From Vibrio metschnikovii CIP 69.14 (GTDB lineage Bacteria; Pseudomonadota; Gammaproteobacteria; Enterobacterales; Vibrionaceae): a DNA stretch of 64,000 nt. Numbering within the stretch: the first letter of the stretch is position 1; each line of letters starts with the position of its first letter. The stretch lies in NCBI RefSeq assembly GCF_000176155.1, contig NZ_ACZO01000007.1, forward strand, positions 558,001 through 622,000, given 5' to 3'. Of this stretch, positions 26,037 through 36,063 are shown piece by piece. The notes below the pieces were generated by a model that saw nothing but the letters and a program-made list of their open reading frames with translations, ran no database searches and was not told where the DNA came from. The translations under genes were made by a program, and so were the position numbers.

Positions 26037-28571
26037 TTATTTCAATGCGTTATTTATTATCTGATTAATAAACTGATAATGATTTTTCACTTCATCGCTC
26101 ACGTGTCTTGAAAGGCGCATTTTACGAATCGTGTGGAGTTGAGCTAAGGCCTCAGAGCGAGTCACAAAATCGTGCTCACTTTCATTCTCTTTATCAAGAT
26201 TTGCGATCACAATCAGGCGTTGCACATAGCTAACCTGCAGCATTTGACTGATGCTGTTGACTTGTCTGGCATCGACAAAAATGGCGTTAGTTAATTCACT
26301 GAGCATCTGATTGACGCTGTATTGATTACCATACAATCGACTATCGCTGAGACGCATCGTGACGTTAGGATGCAATAGATGATCGAGGATCATTTGCTGC
26401 ATAGCAAAGAGGCGTTGGTGAGGTTTCGGATCCTCATTGATACCGTATCGAGCAAATCCGCGTCGTTGAGGCTGCATATAATTGAGTAGCGGCATCATTT
26501 CTTGCAAGACATCGGGGGCAAAGACATAGTTTGCTAAGGTACGCATCGCGCGCTGTTGATCAGCAAGTGCGACGGGAGTAAATGGTTTGACTTGTGGATC
26601 TTGTCCAACCACCGCTCGCTCAACATAAATACCACCGATATAGCGCGAAACAACATTGGCTTGATTGAGATAGTGATTAAAGAGCACATTGGCGCTAATC
26701 AACAGTTGTTGATGGGATTGACCAGGTACGCGCGCCGTTTGCAATAATTGAGGGTAGGTGTGCTTAATCAGCTCAAAACGTTGTGTCGCATAAGTGATAG
26801 GGTCTGAGCTGTGGGCGCCAATCATTGCCCGAGGATCGATGTGGACGCCAGGAAAGCGCATATCATCCGCATCGTTAGCAAATGCCAATTCAGGCTGATG
26901 GGAACGCTGTAAAATACTTTCTAGGCGTTGTGACTCTTGTTCAGGATCAGCCAGCGCTGCTGAGTAGCCATATTCAATCGCCCAGATATCGTAAGGCCCA
27001 GGTAAGTAACTGTAATAATCACCTTGAGGTTTACCTACGGGGGCTAAGTTAATCGGTGCGTAATCCATTACCGATCCCGACAATACCCCTTTAGTCAGCG
27101 ATTTATCGTGAATTTGTTCATTATCCCATAAAGAATGAGACTTCATATTATGATTCAGCCCCAAGGTATGCCCCACTTCGTGCATCACTAAATGGCGTAA
27201 TCCTTGCTGTAAACGTTCATTGTCGGCAAACGCTTCTCCGGTTGGCAAACCATAAGTTGCTCTTGCCATCATTAAACCTTGCTGTAGAGAATGGGCGGCA
27301 GAGCAATGCACTGGTTGTCCGTTAATGGTATGAGTGTGCGTTTGCTGAGTTGGATTGACAGGCGCGAACACTTGCTCGGTTAACCAAACATTAGACAGAA
27401 AAATATGCTCTAACATGATGTTTGCGGCAATAATTTCACCGGTTAAAGGGTTCGCCAGCGAAGGGCCGTAACCGCCAAACAGAGGTTGAGGAGAAGAGGT
27501 CCAGCGTAGTACGTTATAATTAATATCTCCCGCTTCCCACTCGGCATCATCCGGCTGCTCTTTGACGACCAGTGCATTTTTAAATCCCGCAGCTTCAAAG
27601 GCGATATTCCATCCTTCTACCCCTTGGCGAATCGCCTCTCGCCACTCATGAGGTGTCGTATTTTCTATCCACCACACAATGGGTTCTACGGGTTCTGAGA
27701 GCGCTTGCTCTGGGTGTTTTTTCTCCAAGTGCCAGCGATTAATCACATCACCATAAGGTGCCCAACTGCTATCGGTCATCCGATCAAACGATTGAGTAAA
27801 GTAGCCAATCCGTGCGTCATCAGCGCGTGGTTGATAGTCATTCTCAGGCAGTGCAATCAATGAATGTTGAAGACGGATCTGCGTGATCCGCGCATCGGCT
27901 TGAGCCGCCGAGCTCTCTTGTGGCTCATTGTTTAAGAATACATAGTCGATTACCACGTCGACATTACGTGGATAGACGCGCTCCGCGCTAAAACGCGAGC
28001 GATGTTCGAGCAGTTCACCCATCATGAACCCTGCTCCTGATGAACGTCTGTCGAGAGTTGGCGTTAGTTTATGCAGTGCATCGCCGATGAATAATCGATC
28101 CGCGCTGAGTAGGATTTGCCCTTCTTCCTCGGCAATGATCGGTAGGGTTGCCAGTGTCGCTTGACTAATATTCGCGTTAGCTGCGCGGGAAAGAGGGTTA
28201 TTGGGATCAAATTGAAAACGAGGATTCAACGCAACGATATCAATTCTATCGAAATAACGGCGAAACTCGATGACGCGAGTTTCACGAAAGTTGCCCCGAA
28301 AATGTCCTGCTTCAACAATACCATCCAGACTTTGGGCGAGATAAATCATTGGCTGGTTGAGCTGTGATTCATTGATGGCAAATAACGTTTCACCGGTAGT
28401 TTGGTCGCGATAAAAAGTAAGGAAACCTTCTTTATGACTCATGGTTTCAACAATACTGCTGTAACTCATGGAGTCATCGGTAGTAGGCTCTTCAGCCCAT
28501 AGCGGTGAGGAGCTTAATAGTGCTCCAGCGAGTAGCGCGGTGACTAAACGTTGACGAGAATGCATTATCAT
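26037..28571 (-). CDS. zinc-dependent metalloprotease (DUF5117/DUF4953 type)
   Basis: The 844-residue protein starts with a signal peptide (HSRQRLVTALLAGALLSSSPLWA). The central domain has the extended zinc motif HEVGHTLGLNHN (about residue 465) followed by the Met-turn-like SGSVMDYAPINL, placing it among metzincin-like peptidases. N-terminal beta-rich parts (RVIEFRRYFDRIDIVALNP) fit DUF5117. It is likely periplasmic or exported; the substrate is unknown. AAAGGA lies about 11 nt before the ATG at 28571. A long structured leader lies upstream. Confidence 0.88.
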   Translation of the reverse strand: MIMHSRQRLVTALLAGALLSSSPLWAEEPTTDDSMSYSSIVETMSHKEGFLTFYRDQTTGETLFAINESQLNQPMIYLAQSLDGIVEAGHFRGNFRETRVIEFRRYFDRIDIVALNPRFQFDPNNPLSRAANANISQATLATLPIIAEEEGQILLSADRLFIGDALHKLTPTLDRRSSGAGFMMGELLEHRSRFSAERVYPRNVDVVIDYVFLNNEPQESSAAQADARITQIRLQHSLIALPENDYQPRADDARIGYFTQSFDRMTDSSWAPYGDVINRWHLEKKHPEQALSEPVEPIVWWIENTTPHEWREAIRQGVEGWNIAFEAAGFKNALVVKEQPDDAEWEAGDINYNVLRWTSSPQPLFGGYGPSLANPLTGEIIAANIMLEHIFLSNVWLTEQVFAPVNPTQQTHTHTINGQPVHCSAAHSLQQGLMMARATYGLPTGEAFADNERLQQGLRHLVMHEVGHTLGLNHNMKSHSLWDNEQIHDKSLTKGVLSGSVMDYAPINLAPVGKPQGDYYSYLPGPYDIWAIEYGYSAALADPEQESQRLESILQRSHQPELAFANDADDMRFPGVHIDPRAMIGAHSSDPITYATQRFELIKHTYPQLLQTARVPGQSHQQLLISANVLFNHYLNQANVVSRYIGGIYVERAVVGQDPQVKPFTPVALADQQRAMRTLANYVFAPDVLQEMMPLLNYMQPQRRGFARYGINEDPKPHQRLFAMQQMILDHLLHPNVTMRLSDSRLYGNQYSVNQMLSELTNAIFVDARQVNSISQMLQVSYVQRLIVIANLDKENESEHDFVTRSEALAQLHTIRKMRLSRHVSDEVKNHYQFINQIINNALK

Positions 28572-28978
28572 GCGGTAACGGTCCTTTATTATTGGAGGAT
28601 ATACCCTTCCTATTGGAGACGGTAGCGGTGTTTGCTGTGTGCCTTTACCCTAATCACCGAGTGATTTGCGTATAGGGAATGACTAGACTGGCTAACTACC
28701 TGCAACGTCAGGTCGATAGACGCACAGGCAACCACACACTTCAAACCTAGCTCATTGAATAGTCGCGAGTATTGAGCTTGGCTATCAGACCATTATGCAA
28801 CAATAAAGTTTATTTATGGAGGGTAGAAAAGAGTAAATCATGAGGTTCTCGATGCAATAGCTGGCAAAACCCAGTGGGTAATCCAGCCGATCATTGAGCG
28901 TAGAAGGGGGAAGATTAGATAAGATCTCACTTGCTCTCAAAGGGGGGCGATTAAAAAATAAATGAGAGAGATAAGATA
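28572..28978 (-). other. leader of the metalloprotease gene with predicted branched structure
   Basis: About 400 nt with no gene. TTGCTGTG (28632-28639) can pair with CACAGGCAA (28723-28731, one bulge), enclosing an AATCAC/GTGATT hairpin and a CCTG/CAGG hairpin. A further AGCTCA/TGAGCT hairpin lies near 28749-28778. This suggests a structured 5' UTR. I recognise no known riboswitch class. Confidence 0.4.
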
Positions 28979-29007
28979 ATGAAGAAGGGCAAAGCCCTTC
29001 TTCATTA
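28979..29007 (-). terminator. terminator of nupC
   Basis: AATGAAGAAGGGC (28979-28991) pairs perfectly with GCCCTTCTTCATT (28995-29007), a 13-bp stem with a 3-nt loop, just after the nupC stop. The downstream minus strand is moderately T-rich. Confidence 0.75.
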
Positions 29008-29013
29008 AGAGAT

Positions 29014-30222
29014 TTATAGTGAAATAAACAAACCAGCCAAACAAGCACTCATTAGGTTAGCAAGAGTACCAGCAATCACGGCTTTCAGGCCTAAATTAGC
29101 CACTTCTGCTCGACGTTCTGGTGCCATAACCCCAATCGAACCAAGCTGAATCGCGATAGAACCAATATTGGCAAAGCCACATAAAGCAAAGGTAATCACC
29201 ACTTGGCTGTACTCAGACAGTGCATCTTTATGTTGGATAAAATCAATAAAGGCCACAAACTCATTCATGATCACTTTTTGACCGATGTAAGAGCCCGCTT
29301 GAATCATTTCATGGGCCGGGATGCCGAGTATCCAAGCCAGTGGTGCAAATAGATAGCCAAGTAAGAGCTGTAAAGTGATGCCTTGTAAACCAAACAGCTC
29401 AGCAAAGCTCTCTAACCCAGTATTAACCATCGCGATCACGCTGACAAAAGCGATAAGCATGGTTCCGACCGCGACCGCCACCTTCATGCCATTCATTGCG
29501 CCGCTTGCGAGAGCATCAATGACATTACTTTGTTCGCTACCATCAATGTGTACATCGGTCTGATCGCACGGTTTTCCTGCTTCAGGAACGATGATTTTCG
29601 CCATGAGCAAGCTACCTGGCGCCGCCATAAAGCTAGCGGCAATCAGATATTTTAGCTCAATACCGAGTCCTGCATAGCCTCCGAGCACACTACCCGCTAC
29701 AGAAGCCATACCGCCAGTCATCACCGCAAATAGTTCTGAGCGGGTTAATTTAGGCAAAAAGGGACGTACTAATAGCGGGGATTCACCTTGTGACAAGAAA
29801 ATGTTGCCTGTAGCGACTAAAGACTCGGCTTTGCTGGTGCCTAAAAAGCGCTGGATCCCGCCGCCTAACCAAGCGATGACTTTTTGCATAATGCCTAAAT
29901 AGTACAGCGCAGAGATAAGCGCGCTAAAAAAGATAATGATCGGCAAAACACGAATTGCAAAGATAAACCCAGTATTGGCTAAATCACCAAATAAGAAGGC
30001 GATGCCTACATCAGCAAAGCCTAACAGACTTGCAACCCCTTGACTGAGCGCACCAAGGGCGGCTTGTCCCCAAGGAAAGTACAAGACCAGAGCCGCAAAA
30101 CTAACTTGCAGTAATAATGCTCGTGAAACCGTTTTCCAATTAATAATCGCGCGTTTCTCAGAGAGCAGATACGCCAAAGCGAGCAAGACCAGCATGCCCA
30201 ATAAGCTAAAGATAATCGTCAT
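29014..30222 (-). CDS. nupC: NupC-family nucleoside transporter
   Basis: The 402-residue inner-membrane protein has about ten hydrophobic segments and concentrative nucleoside transporter signatures (FIFAIRVLPIIIFFSALISALYYLG, LSQGESPLLVRPFL, TGGMASVAGSVLGGYAGLG, NEFVAFIDFI, FALCGFANIGSIAIQLGSIG). It imports nucleosides with protons or sodium. No Shine-Dalgarno is obvious before the ATG at 30222 (an A-rich stretch precedes it), so starting may depend on leader structure. A long leader lies upstream, and a 13-bp terminator follows. Confidence 0.92.
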   Translation of the reverse strand: MTIIFSLLGMLVLLALAYLLSEKRAIINWKTVSRALLLQVSFAALVLYFPWGQAALGALSQGVASLLGFADVGIAFLFGDLANTGFIFAIRVLPIIIFFSALISALYYLGIMQKVIAWLGGGIQRFLGTSKAESLVATGNIFLSQGESPLLVRPFLPKLTRSELFAVMTGGMASVAGSVLGGYAGLGIELKYLIAASFMAAPGSLLMAKIIVPEAGKPCDQTDVHIDGSEQSNVIDALASGAMNGMKVAVAVGTMLIAFVSVIAMVNTGLESFAELFGLQGITLQLLLGYLFAPLAWILGIPAHEMIQAGSYIGQKVIMNEFVAFIDFIQHKDALSEYSQVVITFALCGFANIGSIAIQLGSIGVMAPERRAEVANLGLKAVIAGTLANLMSACLAGLFISL

Positions 30223-30283
30223 AATTTTTTTCGATGTCGTGAATGAATGGAAAGAGAGTGGGTGTCATGTTTATAAAAGGCGG

Positions 30284-30353
30284 GAACAGGCTACGGCACT
30301 GGCTAGCAGTGTAGGAGGGAAGTAATGACCTAAGCGGTCGCCGTTGTCTGTTC
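30284..30353 (-). ncRNA. candidate structured leader RNA of nupC (three-way junction)
   Basis: GAACAG (30284-30289) pairs with CTGTTC (30348-30353). After an internal loop, ACGGC pairs with GCCGT. Inside lie two hairpins, CACTG/CAGTG and GACC/GGTC, joined by a purine-rich strand. The result is a compact three-way junction ending 61 nt before the nupC start. It matches no riboswitch consensus I know. The pairings were found by eye, and covariation is untested. Confidence 0.4.
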
Positions 30354-31090
30354 ATAAAGCACCTTTACAAGCAAAGTTAACGAGCTGGTCCTATCCTAGG
30401 GTCGTTCACTATTCCATATGACGGCTTGTATTGGTGAGTTCGGATGCACACCGAGCGCGGAGTATAGCGGTACAAAAAGAGATTTTCATCACATTTATTC
30501 AATTAATGGATGCGCAGTTTCGATTCTTTCACCCATTAAGCTAAGTAATCGGTTGCTTTGAACATTCCCTGCCATATTTTTATTGGATCATCATTTTATG
30601 ATATTTCTATATAAAGCGTTATCTCTGAAATAACGCCTTGCTAAGCAAAATAATCAATGAAGAGAGTAACGAATATGTAGCATGGCTATGCATTAATAAT
30701 GATTAACTTTTCTTTTTCCAGCGTTCGATTTGTATTCACCGTAGAGTAATTATTGAACCAATAGATTTAGATAGATGAGGGGAAATAAGTATAAATAGCT
30801 TAAATTATTGTCGTTATTTATCGAGATAATGTATTTACTTTTCAGTCTATTAAGTTAATTTTTGTCTTGTATATGGTTGGTTTTTTGTTAAAAGTGTTGA
30901 TATTTTTCTTTATTTGAATTTACTATGTAAACACGACAAAGTTAATCAATGTTTAGCAATAACCACCAAGTTTTAAATAAATAGTAGCACTTTTGGATAA
31001 TAATCCTTACTTGTTAGCATAACGTGTCAAAAATAATGCATTTTTAGTGATGAGTAGACAGTAAGAATTATTTGTGTGGCTATTTTGCAT

Positions 31091-31125
31091 GGTTATGTTC
31101 TTCGCTTACGAACAAGAACATAGCC
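31091..31125 (+). promoter_or_regulatory. hairpin in the astA leader
   Basis: GGTTATGTTCT (31091-31101) pairs with AGAACATAGCC (31115-31125), one G-T wobble in 11 pairs. It lies about 10 nt before the astA ribosome site AAGGAT, so it could affect translation. Confidence 0.45.
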
Positions 31126-31147
31126 CATCACAACAAGGATTCAAGTT

Positions 31148-32191
31148 ATGATGCTTATTCGCCCAGTGACTAGGGATGACAAACCCGCATTGCTAGCCTT
31201 AGCTAAAAAAACCGGAGTGGGATTCACTTCGTTACCTCATCATGAACAGCGTTTAGCGCAGCGAATTGAAAGAATGCTGGCGACTTGGCAAGGAGAAGCG
31301 CCGCTGCATGATCAAGGTTATCTGTTTGTCTTGGAAGAGACAGAAACTCAGCAAGTGGTTGGTGTGAGTGGTTTAGAAGTGGCGATTGGTTTAAATGAAC
31401 CGTGGTACGATTTTCGGGTTGGGACTTTGGTGCATGCCTCCAAAGAGCTGGATGTTTATAACCAAATGCCGACCTTATTTTTAAGTAATGATCATACGGG
31501 ATGCAGTGAGCTGTGCACACTCTTTCTCGATCCTGATTTTCGATTAGGTAAACATGGCCATTTATTATCGAAAAGCCGGCTGCTGTTTATGGCCAGTTTC
31601 CGAGAACATTTCACTGATAAATTGATTGCTGAGATGCGAGGCGTCTCTGATGATAGTGGCCATTCACCGTTCTGGGAAAGCCTCGGCCGACGATTCTTTT
31701 CGATTGATTTTAGCCAAGCGGATCATTTAACGGGGATTGGCCAAAAGGCATTCATTGCCGAATTAATGCCAAAACATCCTCTGTATGTCGATTTTTTATC
31801 GGAGCCTGCTCAGCAAGTGATTGCTAAGGTGCACCCTAACACTGAGCCTGCGCGTAAAATTCTTGAAGATGAAGGGATGCGTTATGAAGGCTACATCGAT
31901 ATTTTCGATGCCGGCCCGACTCTGGAAGCGTACATTGATGACTTACGCATGGTTCGTGATAGTGAGTTATGTGAGGTATTGATCAGTGACTCGCCACCAC
32001 AAGGGGAGGTTACATGGTTGATTGGTAATCTTAATTATCACCATTATCGAGCGATGATCAGTAATGCGCAATACGTTGATCAGCAAATCTCGCTGACGGC
32101 TGAGCAAGCGGATCAATTACAAGTACAGCAAGGTGATAAAGTCAGAATTGCCCCATTATTTGCGCAGCCGCGCGTGACCGCGAGTTGTTAA
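31148..32191 (+). CDS. astA: arginine N-succinyltransferase (AstA)
   Basis: The 347-residue protein is full length for AstA, which transfers succinyl from succinyl-CoA to arginine, first step of the ammonia-producing arginine succinyltransferase pathway. Family motifs visible are [53 protein letters not shown] and [26 protein letters not shown] lies before the ATG. astB follows after 39 nt. The later pathway genes (astC, astD, astE) are not in this window. Confidence 0.94.
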   Translation: MMLIRPVTRDDKPALLALAKKTGVGFTSLPHHEQRLAQRIERMLATWQGEAPLHDQGYLFVLEETETQQVVGVSGLEVAIGLNEPWYDFRVGTLVHASKELDVYNQMPTLFLSNDHTGCSELCTLFLDPDFRLGKHGHLLSKSRLLFMASFREHFTDKLIAEMRGVSDDSGHSPFWESLGRRFFSIDFSQADHLTGIGQKAFIAELMPKHPLYVDFLSEPAQQVIAKVHPNTEPARKILEDEGMRYEGYIDIFDAGPTLEAYIDDLRMVRDSELCEVLISDSPPQGEVTWLIGNLNYHHYRAMISNAQYVDQQISLTAEQADQLQVQQGDKVRIAPLFAQPRVTASC

Positions 32192-32230
32192 TTTCCTCTT
32201 TTAAAATCAATAATAATAAGGACGTTGTCT

Positions 32231-33574
32231 ATGTCAGCTTATGAAGTGAATTTTGATGGTCTGGTTGGGCTTACTCATAATTACGCAGGACTGTCGTTTG
32301 GTAATGTTGCGTCAACTTCAAATAAAAATGCGGCTTCTAATCCACAGCTAGCTGCGCTGCAAGGGCTCAGCAAGATGAAAGCACTTCATGATATGGGGTT
32401 TGTACAGGGCATATTACCTCCCCAAGAACGCCCTTGTATGGCGACTTTGCGTGAATTGGGTTTTAGTGGACGCGATGAGCAAATACTGGCTAAAGTTGCC
32501 AAGCAAGCTCCGCAGCTTTTAGCCAACGTAAGCTCCGCTTCATCGATGTGGGTCGCTAATGCTGCGACGGTTTCTCCTTCGGCAGATACGGCCGATAGCA
32601 AAGTTCATTTTACGGTTGCTAATCTGAATAATAAATTTCATCGTTCAATTGAGGCCACGACAACCCGCCGAGCACTGCAAGCGGTATTTTCTTCTGCTGA
32701 GCATTTTGTCCACCATGCTGCGCTGCCTCAGCAAGCTCTTTTCGGTGATGAAGGGGCGGCAAATCATAATCGGTTATGCCGTGATTATACTGCGCCTGGG
32801 GTTGAGCTGTTTGTGTACGGTCGTCAAGCATGGGGAGGAGCCGTTGAACCACAGCGTTTTCCTGCTCGACAAACTCGTGAAGCGAGTGAAGCAGTGGCAC
32901 GGTTGCATCAATTAAACGCTGCGCAGCGAGTGTTTATCCAGCAAAATCCAGCGGTGATCGACCAAGGGGTTTTTCATAATGATGTGATTGCGGTTAGCAA
33001 TGGACCGGTATTGTTCCATCATCAGCAAGCGTTTCTCGATCAAGCGCGTGCTTTTGCTGAGCTAGAGCAAAAACTGAATGCCTTAGACAGCCCATTTATC
33101 CCGATTGAAGTTCCGACCGAGTTAGTTGCGGTGCAAGATGCGGTAGACAGTTACTTGTTTAACAGCCAGCTATTAACCAAAGCCAATGGCAAAATGCTGA
33201 TTGTCGTTCCTGAAGAGTCTCGTCAAAACCCGCGAGTGTGGGCGTATCTGCAGCAATTGATCACCAGCGGTGGCCCGATTGATGAAGTTAAGGTGTTTGA
33301 TCTGCGCGAAAGTATGTGTAATGGCGGCGGCCCAGCTTGTTTGCGTTTGCGTGTTGTCCTCAATGCATCAGAGCTTAAAGCCATTAACTCCCGATGCTTA
33401 ATGGATGATCAACGTTTTGAAACGCTCAATCAATGGGTGAAAAAGCATTATCGCGATCGATTACTTGAAGCGGATTTGGCTGATCCGCAATTATTAATAG
33501 AGAATCGAACCGCACTTGATGAGCTAACTCAGATCATGGGCCTCGGGTCGTTATATCCATTTCAGCAAGCCTAA
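32231..33574 (+). CDS. astB: N-succinylarginine dihydrolase (AstB)
   Basis: About 447 residues from the ATG at 32231; a TTG two codons earlier is less likely. AstB hydrolyses succinylarginine to succinylornithine, CO2 and ammonia. Signatures include [66 protein letters not shown] and [15 protein letters not shown], which carries the catalytic Cys. It follows astA in an operon. Confidence 0.94.
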   Translation: MSAYEVNFDGLVGLTHNYAGLSFGNVASTSNKNAASNPQLAALQGLSKMKALHDMGFVQGILPPQERPCMATLRELGFSGRDEQILAKVAKQAPQLLANVSSASSMWVANAATVSPSADTADSKVHFTVANLNNKFHRSIEATTTRRALQAVFSSAEHFVHHAALPQQALFGDEGAANHNRLCRDYTAPGVELFVYGRQAWGGAVEPQRFPARQTREASEAVARLHQLNAAQRVFIQQNPAVIDQGVFHNDVIAVSNGPVLFHHQQAFLDQARAFAELEQKLNALDSPFIPIEVPTELVAVQDAVDSYLFNSQLLTKANGKMLIVVPEESRQNPRVWAYLQQLITSGGPIDEVKVFDLRESMCNGGGPACLRLRVVLNASELKAINSRCLMDDQRFETLNQWVKKHYRDRLLEADLADPQLLIENRTALDELTQIMGLGSLYPFQQA

Positions 33575-33877
33575 TACATTGAATCCGTAGAGCAGAGGTG
33601 AGTTCTTTGTTCATCGGCAATAATATTTGGTCATCCGGATCATTTTCCGCGTTAAGCGTTAATCTTGTCTGTGAAAATTCTCACTATTGAGAATTTTCAC
33701 AATTAATGACTGTGTTTTCCCGCTAAAATGGAAACAACCTCTCAAAAATGCAGCTCATCTCTAAGATACATAAACCCTTTTAGCCAATTTGCGGCGCGGT
33801 TAACAGAGACTATGGGATTCGATTGAGTAACGCTGCTGGATTCTCTAATTTGACGCTAGGCACACTCTATTTAGGCC
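33575..33877. other. intergenic region with a 13-bp palindrome
   Basis: About 300 bp before the GGDEF gene. The main feature is the perfect hairpin at 33671-33700. No T run follows it. Otherwise no ORF or known site was recognised. Confidence 0.5.
33671..33700. repeat. perfect 13-bp palindrome with CTAT loop
   Basis: GTGAAAATTCTCA (33671-33683) and its exact complement (33688-33700) flank CTAT. It could be an operator or a hairpin. It is not a typical terminator. Confidence 0.6.
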
Positions 33878-36025
33878 ATGGTCATGTTCTCTCGTACCCT
33901 AGCAAAACAGCTCTCGACTTGCAGTAGTCATCGTATGTTGACTGAGGTTATCTTTCCCTTTTTACGCCAGATACTTTTACCTCAGGCGATGCACATCTTC
34001 CATGCACCTTCTCATCCTTATCAGGCAAAGAGTATTTTTACAGTAGGGCAACCGCTGTCAGTGGCTCAGTATCCAGAGACGTTTTGGTTGTGGGCCGCCC
34101 AATTTGATTGTGCCGATAATCTGATCCCTCTCGCTACTAATACTTGCAACTGGGATTATCAGCAGGACATCCCATCAGAAGCGTATTTATTTACCCTCGA
34201 TAACCACAGCGATAAACGGACTTATCTCTTGTTTGAGGGAGTCTGTGAGCAGCGGGTGAGTCAGTTATTGGCGACGGGGGGGCTTGAATGCTTACCGCTG
34301 ATAGCGGCTCGTTGGCAGTGTATCCGCGCCGAAACGGACGCTGCGCAAGAGTTTAAGCTTCGTGATAGCCGTGAGGCTAAGTATCGCGATGAGTTAACGC
34401 AGCGTGAAATTTTTATTGATAACATGAAACTGGTGCATCAATTAGCTCTTACCTTATCAAATCCGAGCAATTTGGATGAGTTGCATCGTGCATCGGTTGA
34501 AGCGGTGCGCGATAAGCTGGGGTTTGATCGAGTGGCTTTATTTTTATTAGACATCAAAAAACGCTGTTTTAGCGGCACTTATGGGACGGATGAGCAAGGA
34601 CGAACGATAAGTGAGCATCATACTCAGTTCGATTTACATCAGTTAGAGCCACGATATATCGAAGCGATCGCCGACGGAAACTCAACGTTGGTGATCATCG
34701 ATGATGCGCCGTTGTATACCGCAGGTGAGGTGATCGGGCAGGGATGGAATGGCATGCTATTGCTGCGTGATGGTGAAGAAGTGTTTGGTTGGATAGCGAT
34801 GGACAACTATTTTCGTCGTCAACCGATAGGTGATTATCAACGCCAGATGCTCGGTTCTTTTGCTTCGTTATTGGCGCAAATTTATATTCGTAAACGGCAG
34901 GAACAAAACATGCGCATGTTACATGCAAGCATGGTCGAATTATCGCGTTGTTTGACGGTGAGTGAAGTGTGTAAAACGGCGGTAGCCTTTGCGATTAAGC
35001 GCATGGGTATCGATCGCATGGCAGTATTTTTGACCGATGAACAGTGCGGTTATTTGCAGGGGACTTGGGGAACTGATATTCAAGGGAATATCGTCGATGA
35101 GGCATATTTTCGTAGCTCTGCGATTGATAATGAAATCGTCCTTTTGGCCAAACAAGCACCAAATGAGGTGGTGTTCAAAGAGTCGGTGCCCATCTATCAC
35201 GATAGTCAAATTGTTGGATTTGGTTGGACGGCGATGACGATGTTAACTGATAACGATAAACCATTGGCGTTTATTTCAGCTGATAACCTGATCCGCCGCT
35301 CTCCGTTAACGTCTCAGTTACGAGAAGTGATCCGCATGTTCGCCTCGAATTTAACCGAAGTCTTGATGCGTGCTAAAGCTCAGCAAGCGATCAATGAATT
35401 GAATGAAAACCTAGAGCGTGAAATCTATAACCGTACCCGAGAGCTACAAAAAGCCAATGAGAAGCTGGATTTGCTGGCCAAAATGGATCCACTGACGCGT
35501 TTAGGCAATCGGCGTATGTTGACTCATTTGTTAGAACAAACCTGTGAGCAATATGCGGCTAAGCTGGTTGATTATGGGGTTATTTTGCTCGATATTGACC
35601 ACTTTGGCTTATTTAATAACTATTATGGGCATCTTGAGGGAGACATCGCGTTAATGCGGATTGGTAAAGTGCTCAGTCAACATACTCAGTCTGCTGGAGA
35701 GCAATTTTGCCGGATCGGCGGCGAAGAGTTTGTCTTGCTACTGACTAGGCATAATGCTCAGCAAGTCGCCGCGTTAGCCGAAACGATTCGCTGTGCGGTC
35801 GAGCAAGAGAATATTCCACATCACACTAGCCCTGTTTCTTCATGTTTAACGGTCTCGATTGGTTACTCTGTTGCCCGTTTTACGCCGAGTGAAATTCAAT
35901 TTGAGCGTATGTACGCTGAAGCCGATAAAGCGCTTTATCAAGCAAAGCATCAAGGACGCAATACCGTGGTTGGGGCCGAATTGACCCCAACTACGCCTGA
36001 CTCGTTTGAACACCTCTCCTCTTAA
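33878..36025 (+). CDS. diguanylate cyclase with two GAF-like domains
   Basis: The 715-residue protein has no clear membrane segment. Two similar GAF-like domains (about 185-345 and 350-505) each share DRxA/MALFLxD and GTDxQG-like motifs (RVALFLLDIKKRCFSGTYGTDEQG, RMAVFLTDEQCGYLQGTWGTDIQG). A coiled-coil (about 505-535) leads to a GGDEF domain with RIGGEEF at about residue 615. The RxxD inhibitory site is absent (SAGEQFCRIGGEEF). It should make cyclic di-GMP in the cytoplasm in response to a small ligand. The N-terminal 180 residues are not recognised. A second ATG lies two codons downstream. Confidence 0.9.
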   Translation: MVMFSRTLAKQLSTCSSHRMLTEVIFPFLRQILLPQAMHIFHAPSHPYQAKSIFTVGQPLSVAQYPETFWLWAAQFDCADNLIPLATNTCNWDYQQDIPSEAYLFTLDNHSDKRTYLLFEGVCEQRVSQLLATGGLECLPLIAARWQCIRAETDAAQEFKLRDSREAKYRDELTQREIFIDNMKLVHQLALTLSNPSNLDELHRASVEAVRDKLGFDRVALFLLDIKKRCFSGTYGTDEQGRTISEHHTQFDLHQLEPRYIEAIADGNSTLVIIDDAPLYTAGEVIGQGWNGMLLLRDGEEVFGWIAMDNYFRRQPIGDYQRQMLGSFASLLAQIYIRKRQEQNMRMLHASMVELSRCLTVSEVCKTAVAFAIKRMGIDRMAVFLTDEQCGYLQGTWGTDIQGNIVDEAYFRSSAIDNEIVLLAKQAPNEVVFKESVPIYHDSQIVGFGWTAMTMLTDNDKPLAFISADNLIRRSPLTSQLREVIRMFASNLTEVLMRAKAQQAINELNENLEREIYNRTRELQKANEKLDLLAKMDPLTRLGNRRMLTHLLEQTCEQYAAKLVDYGVILLDIDHFGLFNNYYGHLEGDIALMRIGKVLSQHTQSAGEQFCRIGGEEFVLLLTRHNAQQVAALAETIRCAVEQENIPHHTSPVSSCLTVSIGYSVARFTPSEIQFERMYAEADKALYQAKHQGRNTVVGAELTPTTPDSFEHLSS

Positions 36026-36063
36026 TATCAAAGTCGGTATTCTTAGTCTTAACGTGTCTAATC

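Larger units (their letters stand above)
30223..31147. other. long intergenic region between divergent nupC and astA
   Basis: 925 bp without a credible gene. The nupC side (30284-30480) is GC-richer and can fold strongly: a three-way junction at 30284-30353, then further complementary blocks (AACGA...TCGTT and CCTA...TAGG near 30374-30410). The astA side (30480-31090) is AT-rich. A hairpin at 31091-31125 precedes the astA ribosome site. A weak CRP half-site (TGTGA, minus strand, 30489-30493) may serve nupC. Confidence 0.5.

Noticed and set aside
28785..29048. 87-aa ORF at the nupC 3' end
   Set aside because: It overlaps the nupC end and its terminator in another frame, with no ribosome site or recognisable domain.
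30284..30410. Known riboswitch class (TPP, cobalamin, purine, lysine)
   Set aside because: None of the class-specific conserved sequences is present, so I report only a structured leader without class.
31070..31100. Sigma-54 promoter before astA
   Set aside because: TGGC and TGCA are present, but GG and GC are 7 nt apart instead of 10.
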